Assembly (NCBI GenBank): GCA_902789835.1
Contig: CADAPN010000001.1
Location: 1 to 64,000, forward strand
Origin: Oscillospiraceae bacterium
GTDB taxonomy: Bacteria > Bacillota_A > Clostridia > Oscillospirales > Oscillospiraceae
DNA: 64,000 bases
Reading direction: 5' to 3'
A program made the position numbers and the translations under genes. This document shows, one piece after another, positions 26,400 through 35,151 of the stretch; positions within the stretch are counted from its first letter, which is position 1, and the number at the start of each line of letters is the position of its first letter. The notes under the pieces were generated by a model. The model saw only the letters and a list, made by a program, of their open reading frames with translations. It searched no databases and had not been told where the DNA came from.

Positions 26400-26405
26400 T
26401 ACAAT
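26400..26405 (+). promoter_or_regulatory. extended -10 placing the transcript start at the prfA ATG
   Basis: TGG-TACAAT (26397-26405) is an extended -10. The expected start point falls at 26412-26413, the A of the prfA ATG, and no Shine-Dalgarno sequence is visible. The mRNA may therefore be leaderless. Confidence 0.45.
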
Positions 26406-26412
26406 AGCATTT

Positions 26413-27489
26413 ATGAATGAACAACGATTGAAACAGATCAAACGCCAGTATGACGAGCTTCAGCAGCGACTGCAGGAGCCGGGAAGCTGGCAGGATCCGG
26501 CGCTGTTTGCCCGGCTTCAGAGAGAGCTGCAGGAACTGAGCCCGGTTGCAGAGGCATACACGGAGTGGGAGAAGACCGAGCAGGAACTCTCTGAACTGGA
26601 AGAGATGCTTTCAGACCCGGAGATGAAGGAGATCGCCTGGGAAGAAAAGCAGGCATTGTTAAAACGCCGGGAACAGCAGGCTGTTGCGCTGCGGCTGCTG
26701 CTGCTTCCGAAGGACCCGAACGACGGAAAGAATGTCATCATGGAAATCCGCGCCGGTGTGGGCGGTGAGGAAGGCGCTCTCTTTGCTTCCGATTTGTACC
26801 GCATGTATTCCCTTTATGCCGAAACCCGGCGATGGAAGCTGGACATTGTGAATGTCAGTGAAACGGAACTCGGCGGAATCAAGGAAATCAGCTTTGTGGT
26901 CGAAGGGGAAAACGCCTTTTCCAGACTCAAATACGAAGGCGGCGGCCATCGGGTTCAGCGCGTTCCGGTGACGGAGTCCGGCGGACGGATCCACACCTCG
27001 GCTGCCACGGTCGCGGTTCTGCCGCAGGTGGAAGAGGTGGATTTCAGGCTCGATATGAACGAGCTGAAGATCGATACCTATCGCTCTTCCGGCGCCGGCG
27101 GACAGCATGTCAACAAGACGGAAAGCGCCATTCGCGTGACACATCTCCCTACCGGTCTGGTGGTGGAGTGCCAGGATGAGCGCAGCCAGTATAAAAACAA
27201 GGATCGGGCGCTGCAGATTATGCGTGCAAAGCTCTATGAGCGTGAGCAGGAACGACAGCATGCCGAACTTGCGGCGGAACGAAAGAGCCAGGTCGGCACC
27301 GGGGATCGAAGCGACCGTATTCGCACCTATAATTTTCCCCAGAATCGGGTAACCGATCACCGGCTCAGCGGCGAGGGACGAAGCTTTAACCTGGAGAGTA
27401 TCATCAACGGGAATCTGGACCCGCTTCTCGATGCACTGACGGCCGCGGATCAGGCGGAAAAGCTGGCAGAGGGGGAGAGCGCGGAATGA
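26413..27489 (+). CDS. prfA: peptide chain release factor 1
   Basis: 358 residues, standard RF1 length. The anticodon-like PVT motif (near 184), which reads UAG/UAA stops, and the GGQ motif in SSGAGGQHVNKT (near 230), which triggers peptide release, are both intact. The open frame extends 71 codons upstream into the DUF1002 gene, but homology starts at MNEQRLKQIKRQYDEL, so ATG 26413 is used. The end overlaps the next gene by 4 nt (ATGA). Confidence 0.96.
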   Translation: MNEQRLKQIKRQYDELQQRLQEPGSWQDPALFARLQRELQELSPVAEAYTEWEKTEQELSELEEMLSDPEMKEIAWEEKQALLKRREQQAVALRLLLLPKDPNDGKNVIMEIRAGVGGEEGALFASDLYRMYSLYAETRRWKLDIVNVSETELGGIKEISFVVEGENAFSRLKYEGGGHRVQRVPVTESGGRIHTSAATVAVLPQVEEVDFRLDMNELKIDTYRSSGAGGQHVNKTESAIRVTHLPTGLVVECQDERSQYKNKDRALQIMRAKLYEREQERQHAELAAERKSQVGTGDRSDRIRTYNFPQNRVTDHRLSGEGRSFNLESIINGNLDPLLDALTAADQAEKLAEGESAE

Positions 27490-28718
27490 ACACAAAACGG
27501 ATCAGCCGGGAGATCGAGACGGCGGCGGTGCTTCTGCGGGAAGGAAGCCTCGTCGCTGTTCCTACGGAGACGGTATATGGCCTGGCCGGCAACGGTCTGG
27601 ACGAGAAGGTAATTGAATCGATTTACGAGGTAAAAGGCAGACCGGCCGTGAAACCGATTTCCCTGATGGTGCCCGGACCGGAGGCAATCGAACAGCTCTG
27701 TACGGAGGTTCCGGAAGCCGCGCGGCAGCTTGCCGAGCGTTTCTGGCCGGGACCGCTGACATTGGTTCTGAGGGCAAAGGAATCGGTCCCGGAGATCCTC
27801 CGGGCAGGAGGGGCGACCGTCGGACTGCGATGCCCGCGCCAGGAACAGACACTCCGCCTCTTGCGGGAATTGGAGTTCCCTTTGGCCGTTCCGTCTGCAA
27901 ACCCGTCCGGGGCGGAGAGTCCGAAGGACGCAGAACAGGTCCTTCGATACTTTGACGGAAAGATCGCGGCGGTGATCGACGGAGGCCCCTGCGCACTGGG
28001 CCTGGAATCGACGGTTCTGGATCTCAGCCGGACCCCCTATCGAATTCTGCGGCAGGGCTCGCTGCCGGCGGAGGAGATCATGGACGCGCTTGTCTCTGAA
28101 ATGACCATCGTGGGCATCACCGGCGGAAGCGGCTGCGGCAAGACCACCGCCCTCCGGGAACTGGAGAAACACGGAGCGCTTCTGCTGGATTGCGACGCGG
28201 TCTATCATGAGCTGCTGGAAAAGTCCGGCGACCTGATCGCTGAACTCGAGGCGGCGTTCCCGGGGACAACGGAAAACGGTGTCCTCCGGAGGGAGCGGCT
28301 GGCTGAGATTGTCTTCCGGGACGAGAAAAAGCTGAAGCTCCTGAACGAGATTACGCATCGGCATATCATGGCCGAGGTGACCCGGCGGCTGCGGGCCTGG
28401 GCAATGGAGGGCGGAACACTCGCGGCGCTCGATGCCATCGAACTCATCAGCAGCGGCTTGGCAGAGATCTGCAGCTTTACCATGGCGATTACGGCATCGG
28501 ACGAGACACGGATTGCGCGCATCATGGCAAGGGACGGCATCAGCCGCGAGAAGGCCGAGCTTCGGATCCGCGCGCAGCATCCGAATGCTTATTTTGAAGA
28601 AAACTGCGGTTTTACCGTACCAAACGACGGTGACACGGACGAATTTATCCGTATTTTGAATGAACATCTGGAGGAAGGATTCAAGCATGGAAAACATGAG
28701 AGAAAACCTGTTTTATGA
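27486..28718 (+). CDS. fusion of threonylcarbamoyl-AMP synthase (TsaC/YrdC) and dephospho-CoA kinase (CoaE)
   Basis: 410 residues. Residues 1-205 are a YrdC domain (VPTETVYGLAGNG, KGRPAVKPISLMV, VGLRCP, PSANPSGAESP), which makes threonylcarbamoyl-AMP for the t6A tRNA modification. Residues 207-405 are CoaE (GITGGSGCGKTTALREL P-loop, LLDCDAVYHELL, GTLAALDAIELISSG, ARIMARDGIS), the last step of CoA synthesis. The junction is direct with no linker and no internal stop. It sits after prfA, the usual place of a TsaC/Sua5 gene in Firmicutes, and overlaps the aminopeptidase gene by 32 nt. Confidence 0.9.
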   Translation: MNTKRISREIETAAVLLREGSLVAVPTETVYGLAGNGLDEKVIESIYEVKGRPAVKPISLMVPGPEAIEQLCTEVPEAARQLAERFWPGPLTLVLRAKESVPEILRAGGATVGLRCPRQEQTLRLLRELEFPLAVPSANPSGAESPKDAEQVLRYFDGKIAAVIDGGPCALGLESTVLDLSRTPYRILRQGSLPAEEIMDALVSEMTIVGITGGSGCGKTTALRELEKHGALLLDCDAVYHELLEKSGDLIAELEAAFPGTTENGVLRRERLAEIVFRDEKKLKLLNEITHRHIMAEVTRRLRAWAMEGGTLAALDAIELISSGLAEICSFTMAITASDETRIARIMARDGISREKAELRIRAQHPNAYFEENCGFTVPNDGDTDEFIRILNEHLEEGFKHGKHERKPVL

Positions 28719-30066
28719 GCAGAAGAACGGTTATGACCGGATTGACACGGAGCAGCGGCTCAACATCGAGGCGTATTGCCGGGACTATATGGAGTTCCTG
28801 AATGAGGCGCGCACGGAGGGAGAAGCGGTGCGCTACGCCGTCGAAAAGGCGGAGGAGCTGGGATTCCGGGCTTATCAGCCCGGTGTGACCCTGGTACCGG
28901 GCGATCGTATTTACAGGATCAACCGCGGTAAAGCGCTTATGCTTGCCGTCATCGGAAAGGAGTCACTGGAACAGGGGGCCGTGATCGCCGGGGCTCATAT
29001 CGACTCTCCGCGTCTCGACCTCAAACAGATTCCGATGTACGAGCAGGATGAGCTCTGCTATTTCCGGACCCATTACTACGGCGGAATCAAAAAGTACCAA
29101 TGGGTGACCATTCCGCTGGAACTGCACGGCGTTGCGGCGCTGAAAAACGGCGAGACGGTGGAAATCTGCATCGGAAGGGAACCCGGAGAACCAAAGTTTG
29201 TCATCACGGATCTGCTTCCGCACCTGGCGGCGGATCAGATGAAGAAGACCATGGCCGAGGGCATCACCGGCGAAGGGTTAAACATCCTGATCGGCAGTGT
29301 TCCCTACGCCGATGACGGTAAGGACCGCGTCAGACTTGCGGTTCTGAGCCTGCTGAACGATGCTTACGGCATCACGGAAGAGGACTTCCTCTCCGCGGAG
29401 CTTACGGCGGTTCCAGCATTTGACGTGTGCGAGATCGGCCTGGACCGCTCCATGATCGGCGGATACGGACATGACGACCGGGTCTGCGCCTGGGCGGAGC
29501 TGAAAGCCATCTTTGATCTTGAGACGCCGAGAAGAACCTGCGTCTGCATCCTGGCGGACAAGGAAGAGATCGGCTCTGAGGGTGTAAGCGGGATGCAGAG
29601 CTCGGCCTTTGATTGCTTCATGGAGGACCTCTGCGAGGGACAGCATGTCGCGCTTCGACGCTGCCTGGAGAACAGCTTCTGCCTCTCCGCCGATGTCTCC
29701 GCGGCATTCGATCCGCTCTACCCGGAGGTCTCGGAGAAGCGAAGCGAGTCCAAGATCAACTATGGTCTTGCCATCTGCAAGTACACGGGCGCGCGGGGAA
29801 AATCCTCCACAAGCGATGCTTCAGCGGAAATCGTCGGATATCTTCGCGGGCTCTTTGAGAGAGAACAGGTGATCTGGCAGATGGCCGAGATGGGCAAGGT
29901 CGACCAGGGCGGCGGCGGAACCATTGCCAAGTATATGGCGAATCGCAACATCGACACCATCGACGCGGGGGTACCGGTCCTGAGCATGCATGCACCGTTT
30001 GAGGTCGTTTCCAAGCTCGACTGCTACATGACCTACAAGGGGATTCTGGCCGCCTACCGTGACTGA
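28687..30066 (+). CDS. M18-family aminopeptidase
   Basis: 459 residues from the ATG at 28687, which has GAGGAAGG about 9 nt upstream. Metal and catalytic motifs of M18 (aspartyl-aminopeptidase type) are present: AGAHIDSPRLDL near 100, GYGHDDRVCAWAE near 255, DKEEIGSEGVSGMQ near 290, DVSAAFDP and the final SMHAPFEVVS. It is a cytosolic zinc peptidase that trims N-terminal residues. It is the last gene of the prfA unit, followed by a strong terminator. Confidence 0.93.
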   Translation: MENMRENLFYEQKNGYDRIDTEQRLNIEAYCRDYMEFLNEARTEGEAVRYAVEKAEELGFRAYQPGVTLVPGDRIYRINRGKALMLAVIGKESLEQGAVIAGAHIDSPRLDLKQIPMYEQDELCYFRTHYYGGIKKYQWVTIPLELHGVAALKNGETVEICIGREPGEPKFVITDLLPHLAADQMKKTMAEGITGEGLNILIGSVPYADDGKDRVRLAVLSLLNDAYGITEEDFLSAELTAVPAFDVCEIGLDRSMIGGYGHDDRVCAWAELKAIFDLETPRRTCVCILADKEEIGSEGVSGMQSSAFDCFMEDLCEGQHVALRRCLENSFCLSADVSAAFDPLYPEVSEKRSESKINYGLAICKYTGARGKSSTSDASAEIVGYLRGLFEREQVIWQMAEMGKVDQGGGGTIAKYMANRNIDTIDAGVPVLSMHAPFEVVSKLDCYMTYKGILAAYRD

Positions 30067-30107
30067 TCGGAAGATCAGGAACTTACCATTCAAGTATATA
30101 CAAATAG

Positions 30108-30142
30108 ACGCCTCGTACGAACTAAAAGTACGAGGCGTTTTT
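30108..30142 (+). terminator. terminator of the prfA-aminopeptidase unit
   Basis: ACGCCTCGTAC and GTACGAGGCGT form an 11-bp stem followed by TTTTTAA. Confidence 0.9.
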
Positions 30143-30184
30143 AACGCTGTTTCGGAAAAGAACAGCCCGAACGGCAGCTTGGGA

Positions 30185-30213
30185 TTGCTTTTGCATGCTT
30201 GATGTGTTATGAT
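30185..30213 (+). promoter_or_regulatory. promoter of the large surface protein
   Basis: TTGCTT (30185-30190), 17 nt, TATGAT (30208-30213), about 68 nt upstream of the ATG. Confidence 0.55.
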
Positions 30214-30280
30214 ATAGAAACGAAAATGTAACTATTTTGTGTTATTATTGCGCATATCTTTTTGTTCCGCGGAGAGGTCT

Positions 30281-32977
30281 ATGCTGAATCGTTTGCTGGA
30301 ACAAGTGAATAGAAAAAGGGCAGAAAGACGCAGGCAGATTGCATCGCTGCTCTGTCTCTCGCTGCTTGTGTCACTGGCGGTCGGGATCAGTCTGCGGCGA
30401 ACCGGTATTGCGCTGAGCGGGTCAATAACGACCCTTGTTTGCCCGTATTGCGGCGATGGCGCGGAGCCGGTTGCACATGTCCACAATGCATCCTGCCTTG
30501 ACGGAGCCGGCAATCTGGTATGCCCGCTCCCGGAGCGGGAACCCCATCTCCACACGGAGGACTGCTATCGGGAAGAGCGGGAACAGATCTGCGGTCTGGA
30601 GGAGAATCCGGGACATGTCCACGAGGACGCATGTTATGCCGTAGAAACACTGCAAATCTGCGGCCTTGAGGTGAACCCGGGACACCGGCATACGGAGGAC
30701 TGCTTGCAGGAGGGGAGCGAGGAACCGGCCTGCGGCCTGGAAGAGGGTGCGGGCGCACATGAGCACACCGAGGAATGCTTCCGGGCAGAGAAAAAGCTGA
30801 TCTGCGGCAAGGAGACCGGGGAGGGCGCGCATGTCCATAACGATTCCTGCTATCAGAGCAGAACGGTACTGTCCTGTGAGCTGGAAGAGCTCCCGGCCCA
30901 TGTGCACGATGACAGCTGTTTCAGGATTACGGAAATCCCTGAAGAACAGACAGAAGAGCCTTCGGAGAAGACCATAGAAGAGCCGGAAGAAAAGAAGGAA
31001 GAGACCGGAGAAAAAGAAGCCCCCATAGAAAAGAAGGAAGCCTCCGCAGAGGAAAAAGAAAAGCCTGCGGAAAGCAAAGAACTGAAAACTGCCGAAGAGA
31101 AGAGCACCCCGGAACCGGAAGCGGCGCCGAAGGAAGAGAAGGAAGCTGCGCCTGAACGGGAGGAAGAAGAGGAAGAGTGGGAACTCCCGGAGAAGCCGGC
31201 CAGCGATTTCTCCGCCGATCTCGAAACGGCGGAAGTCTGGGAAAAGGCATTTGAAGATCTGAAACTGACCGGGGTATGGGCGGAAGATGTGATCGCGGTT
31301 GCAGAGACCCAGTTCGGCTACAGCGAGAGCGAACGGAACTTTGACGCGGTACTGAATGAAGACAGAGACGATTATATCTTAAAAGGGTGGACACGGTACG
31401 GTGCCTGGTACGGAATCCCGTACGGCGACTGGTGTGCGATGTTTGTCTCCTTCTGCCTGTACTATGCTGGAATCACGGACAAAGAGTACCCGTATGACTG
31501 TGCCACGACGACCTGGGTACGGAGCCTTGAGGAAAAAGAGCTGTTTTCCCCGGCGTCCGAGTACAGCCCGATGCCTGGGGATCTGGTCTTCTTTGACTGG
31601 GAACAGGATGGCCTGACGGATCATGTCGGACTGGTCTACGGGGTGGATGAAAAGGACAATTATCTGCTCACCATTGAAGGAAACCACAGCCGGACGGTGG
31701 GGACTTTTGAATACCTGCTGAACGATCCGCGTATCATGGGATACGGCATCCTCAAGTATGTGGAAGAACCGGAGGATGAAGAGACGGAAGAAGCGGGAGA
31801 GCCAGAGAAAGCGGAAGAGCCGGAGGAAGCGGAAAAATCAGAGACAGTAGAAAAACCGGAAAAAACAGAAGAACCGGAGAAAGCGGAAGAACCGGAAAGA
31901 ACGGAGAAAGCCGGAGAAGAGAAACTGACCGAAGGCAGAGAACCCAAGCCTGTACAGAATGACACCGAAGCACAGGCTGCGGAACAAAGCGGTGATCAGG
32001 ATACCGAAAACCGGAGAGAGCCAGATGAGCCCCTGCCCCCAACCGGATCGGAACTTCTGAAGCGTGTGCAGCGTTTCGATAAGAGCGTGGCGGGAATCCG
32101 TGTTCAGGTTGAGGCGGATGAAGGGGCGTTCCCGGAGAACACCTATATGTCGCTTGCACCGATTGACGGGAATTACCTGAAGGATGCGCTTTCCGACGAG
32201 GTTGACGGAGAGATTCTGGAGATCCAGGCGGTGGATATTGTCTTCGTGAACGAATATGGAGAAGAGCTGGAACCGGCGATTCCGATCCGGGTGAGCATCA
32301 CCGTTCAGGAGACGCAGTACTCCGACCGGGCTACCGACGTCATCCACATCGACGACAACGGAACGCCATCCGTTGTACCGCAGCTTGCGGACGAAGGAAC
32401 GGAAAGCAACTGTGAGATTCTGTTCGATGCAAGCAGCTTCACGCCCTATGCCGTTGTGCGAAGAACCGGCGAGCCTGTGACGCATGCGCCTGCAGCGGAC
32501 CGGCCAATGGCGGAACAGACGATAAGCGAACAGGCTGTGACGGAGCCGGAAACAGCAGGGCAGGAAACGGCAGAGCCTGAAACGGCAGAGCATGAAACAG
32601 CGGAGCCTGAAACAGCGGAGCCGGATATAGGTCCCATTGCTGCGATCGTCGAAAGCGAATCCGGGAACAGCAGCCCGGGTGCCGAGCGTCCGCGTTCCGA
32701 AAACTCCGCGGAACTCGTCCCGGAGAGTGGGGAAGAGCAAAGCCGCGAAGCGGATAAAAACGCCCGGGCGGAGCTTCCGGAACCGGAAGATCTGAGCAAG
32801 CCGGCAGCCCCCGTTGATTCCGAGAAGACTGCGGATCGGCGTATACCGGAATCCGCCCTTCCCGTCGGGGGGCGCAGTTCCGAGACCGAGTACTGGATCT
32901 TTCTTGGAATCTTCTCGGCACTTGCGATGGGCGGCAGCCTGTGGCTGCTTGAAAAGAGCCGCAGAAGAACGCTTTGA
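30281..32977 (+). CDS. large surface protein: HxH/Cys repeats, CHAP amidase domain, degenerate LPxTG anchor
   Basis: 898 residues. An Arg-rich signal/anchor (about 17-40) is followed by seven Cys/His units of the form H.H...C with CGLE or similar between them (about 50-215), seen in many clostridial surface proteins and probably metal- or disulfide-stabilised. A Glu/Lys/Pro-rich spacer leads to a CHAP/NlpC-like domain (about 330-490) with YGDWCAMFVSFCLYYAG (Cys) and DHVGLVYG (His). After a second charged spacer comes a domain (AGIRVQVEADEGAFPENT..) recurrent in adhesins, then a Thr/Glu repeat region. The C-terminus, LPVGG, hydrophobic helix, KSRRR, looks like a sortase signal with Gly for Thr. 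GGAGAGG precedes the ATG. Confidence 0.85.
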   Translation: MLNRLLEQVNRKRAERRRQIASLLCLSLLVSLAVGISLRRTGIALSGSITTLVCPYCGDGAEPVAHVHNASCLDGAGNLVCPLPEREPHLHTEDCYREEREQICGLEENPGHVHEDACYAVETLQICGLEVNPGHRHTEDCLQEGSEEPACGLEEGAGAHEHTEECFRAEKKLICGKETGEGAHVHNDSCYQSRTVLSCELEELPAHVHDDSCFRITEIPEEQTEEPSEKTIEEPEEKKEETGEKEAPIEKKEASAEEKEKPAESKELKTAEEKSTPEPEAAPKEEKEAAPEREEEEEEWELPEKPASDFSADLETAEVWEKAFEDLKLTGVWAEDVIAVAETQFGYSESERNFDAVLNEDRDDYILKGWTRYGAWYGIPYGDWCAMFVSFCLYYAGITDKEYPYDCATTTWVRSLEEKELFSPASEYSPMPGDLVFFDWEQDGLTDHVGLVYGVDEKDNYLLTIEGNHSRTVGTFEYLLNDPRIMGYGILKYVEEPEDEETEEAGEPEKAEEPEEAEKSETVEKPEKTEEPEKAEEPERTEKAGEEKLTEGREPKPVQNDTEAQAAEQSGDQDTENRREPDEPLPPTGSELLKRVQRFDKSVAGIRVQVEADEGAFPENTYMSLAPIDGNYLKDALSDEVDGEILEIQAVDIVFVNEYGEELEPAIPIRVSITVQETQYSDRATDVIHIDDNGTPSVVPQLADEGTESNCEILFDASSFTPYAVVRRTGEPVTHAPAADRPMAEQTISEQAVTEPETAGQETAEPETAEHETAEPETAEPDIGPIAAIVESESGNSSPGAERPRSENSAELVPESGEEQSREADKNARAELPEPEDLSKPAAPVDSEKTADRRIPESALPVGGRSSETEYWIFLGIFSALAMGGSLWLLEKSRRRTL

Positions 32978-33013
32978 TCCGGTGACCATGGACAAAACCG
33001 AAGAGAGACAATG

Positions 33014-33050
33014 AGACCCGCGACAGGGAAGATCCTTGTCGCGGGTTTTC
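33014..33050. terminator. terminator between convergent genes
   Basis: ACCCGCGACA and TGTCGCGGGT around an 11-nt loop, with TTTTC on the plus side, abutting the recG stop. Confidence 0.8.
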
Positions 33051-35147
33051 TCAGTTCAATGTGCCGTCCATTTTTTCGGTGAGATGCAGAACGCGGTCCC
33101 GAAGTGCCGCATGCTCCGGCAAAGAAAGCGTTGGGTCCAGCGAGAGAAGTCTGTCAGCGGCTTCTTTGCTTTTCATCAGGGTGTCGGTGTCGGTGCCGAG
33201 ATCCGCCACATGCATGTCCGGCAGGCCGTGCTGGCGGGAGCCGAAAAAGTCGCCCGGACCTCTGAGACGCAGATCCTCTTCGGCAATTCGGAAACCGTCT
33301 CCGGTTTCGCACATAATCTTCATGCGGGCTTTGGCCTCATCCGTATCGGAATCTGTCACCAGAACACAGTAGCTTTTGTGCCTTCCGCGACCGACGCGCC
33401 CGCGAAGCTGATGAAGCTGGCTGAGGCCGAACCGGTCGGCGTTTTCCACCAGCATCAGGGCGGCGTTTGGAATGTCCACGCCTACCTCAATCACCGTGGT
33501 GGAAACCAGGACATCCAGAGTTCCGTCTACCATTTGCTGCATCACGCGATCTTTGTCCGCAGCCTTCATTCTTCCATGAACACAGCCGATCCGAAGCTCC
33601 GGCAGTTCCGTCTGAAGCTGGTTTGCATACTCCACCGCAGAGAGCAGTCTCTTGCCAGTTTCACTCAGAGCGAGGTCCGCTTCCTCGTCTTCTTCCACTT
33701 TGGGGCAGACGACGAAAACCTGCCGCCCTTCTCCGCATAGTTTTTGAATAAAGGCGAGCAGACGCGGATGGTAGGCACTGCCGACACAGAAGGTGTCGAC
33801 TTTCTGCCTGCCGGGAGGCAGCTCATCCAGTGCGGACAAGGCCAGGTCTCCATAGATGATAAGGGCAAGGGTACGCGGAATCGGCGTGGCGGACATAACA
33901 TAAACATGGGGAGACAGCGCATCGGCGTCCGTATGTTCGCCGGTACCGAAGCGGGATCGCTGTTCCACACCGAAACGGTGCTGTTCATCGGTGATGGTAA
34001 GGGCGAGACGGGTGAAGCGCAGGCCATCGCTGAGCAGGGCGTGGGTTCCGATGATCAGGTCAAGGCTGCCGGTTTCGAGGGCTTCGACAAGCTCCCGCTT
34101 TTCTTTTGCCCTTGTGGACCCGGTCAGCAGGCCGACCCTGACCCCAAGAGGACCGAGAAGGTCAGTCAGCGTCCGGTAGTGCTGTTCGGCAAGAATCTCG
34201 GTCGGCGCCATGAAGGCGGCGGCATACCCGGCCTGGAAGCACTGCCATACAAGCGCAGCGGCAACCAGCGTTTTGCCGCTGCCCACGTCGCCCTGCAGGA
34301 GCCGGCTCATCTGCCTGCCGGATGCCATATCCGAAGCCGCCTCTTCCATGGCACGGCGCTGGGCACCGGTCGGAGAGAAGGGGAGCGATTCCAAGAAAGG
34401 TGTAAAATCGGACTTCGGAACAACGATTCCCGGACGCTCTGTTTTCCGGCGGCTGCCGAGGGCGCAGGAGAGAAGAAACAGCTCTTCGAATACAAAGCGT
34501 TTTCTGGCCAGGTTCAGGGAATCGATATCCTGCGGAAAGTGAATGCTTTCGTAGGCGTCTTCCGCCCCGATCAGACGGTATTCCGACCGAACGGAATCGG
34601 GGAGAAGCTCCGGAATCCGACCGTGGCAGCTGTCCAGGCCCTGGCGGATGCTCTGCCGCAATGCGTTTTGCGCAAGACCGCTGACAAGGCGATAAACAGG
34701 GACAATTTTGCCGGTGACAGACATCTTGCCGGAGGGAAGATCCTCCGGCTCAAAGACGGGATTGGTGAGGCTCCGGCGAGAGCCGTTGACCTCCATTTTC
34801 CCGTAGAATCGGTAAGAACCGCCGCGGTGGAGCTGATTTCGTACATAGCTCTGGTTGAAATAGGTCACGGTCACCTCACCGCTGTCGTCATACACGCGAA
34901 GACGGACCAGATCCAGGCCGCGGCGTATTCTGGAGAGCCGGGGCTCCTCTGCGACGACGGCGGAAATACAGACGGTCTCGCCGTTTTGAACCAGGGCAAT
35001 CGGCTTAAGGCTGCTTCGGTCTTCATAGCGGCGCGGGAAATAAGAAATCAGATCAAACAGAGAAAAGACGCCGAGCTTGTTCAAAGCCTGCGCCCTTTTC
35101 TCTCCGATTCCTTTGATGCTTCGTATATCGTTTCGAAACGATTCCAT
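33051..35147 (-). CDS. recG: ATP-dependent DNA helicase RecG
   Basis: 698 residues. The N-terminal wedge/OB domain (RVYDDSGEVTVTYFNQSYV..) is followed by helicase motifs I (GDVGSGKT), II (DEQH within TITDEQHRFGVEQR, typical of RecG), III (MSATPIPRTLA), V and VI (VIEVGVDIPNA, QLRGRVGRG). It remodels stalled forks and Holliday junctions. The frame extends 20 codons upstream, but KSIKGIGEK-type homology starts after ATG 35147. That ATG lies 4 nt after the apbE stop, so the genes are likely coupled. Confidence 0.95.
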   Translation of the reverse strand: MESFRNDIRSIKGIGEKRAQALNKLGVFSLFDLISYFPRRYEDRSSLKPIALVQNGETVCISAVVAEEPRLSRIRRGLDLVRLRVYDDSGEVTVTYFNQSYVRNQLHRGGSYRFYGKMEVNGSRRSLTNPVFEPEDLPSGKMSVTGKIVPVYRLVSGLAQNALRQSIRQGLDSCHGRIPELLPDSVRSEYRLIGAEDAYESIHFPQDIDSLNLARKRFVFEELFLLSCALGSRRKTERPGIVVPKSDFTPFLESLPFSPTGAQRRAMEEAASDMASGRQMSRLLQGDVGSGKTLVAAALVWQCFQAGYAAAFMAPTEILAEQHYRTLTDLLGPLGVRVGLLTGSTRAKEKRELVEALETGSLDLIIGTHALLSDGLRFTRLALTITDEQHRFGVEQRSRFGTGEHTDADALSPHVYVMSATPIPRTLALIIYGDLALSALDELPPGRQKVDTFCVGSAYHPRLLAFIQKLCGEGRQVFVVCPKVEEDEEADLALSETGKRLLSAVEYANQLQTELPELRIGCVHGRMKAADKDRVMQQMVDGTLDVLVSTTVIEVGVDIPNAALMLVENADRFGLSQLHQLRGRVGRGRHKSYCVLVTDSDTDEAKARMKIMCETGDGFRIAEEDLRLRGPGDFFGSRQHGLPDMHVADLGTDTDTLMKSKEAADRLLSLDPTLSLPEHAALRDRVLHLTEKMDGTLN

Positions 35148-35151
35148 GGTG

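Noticed and set aside
30430..30930. Cys/His repeats as zinc fingers of a DNA-binding protein
   Set aside because: They follow a signal/anchor segment and precede a CHAP domain, so they are extracellular.
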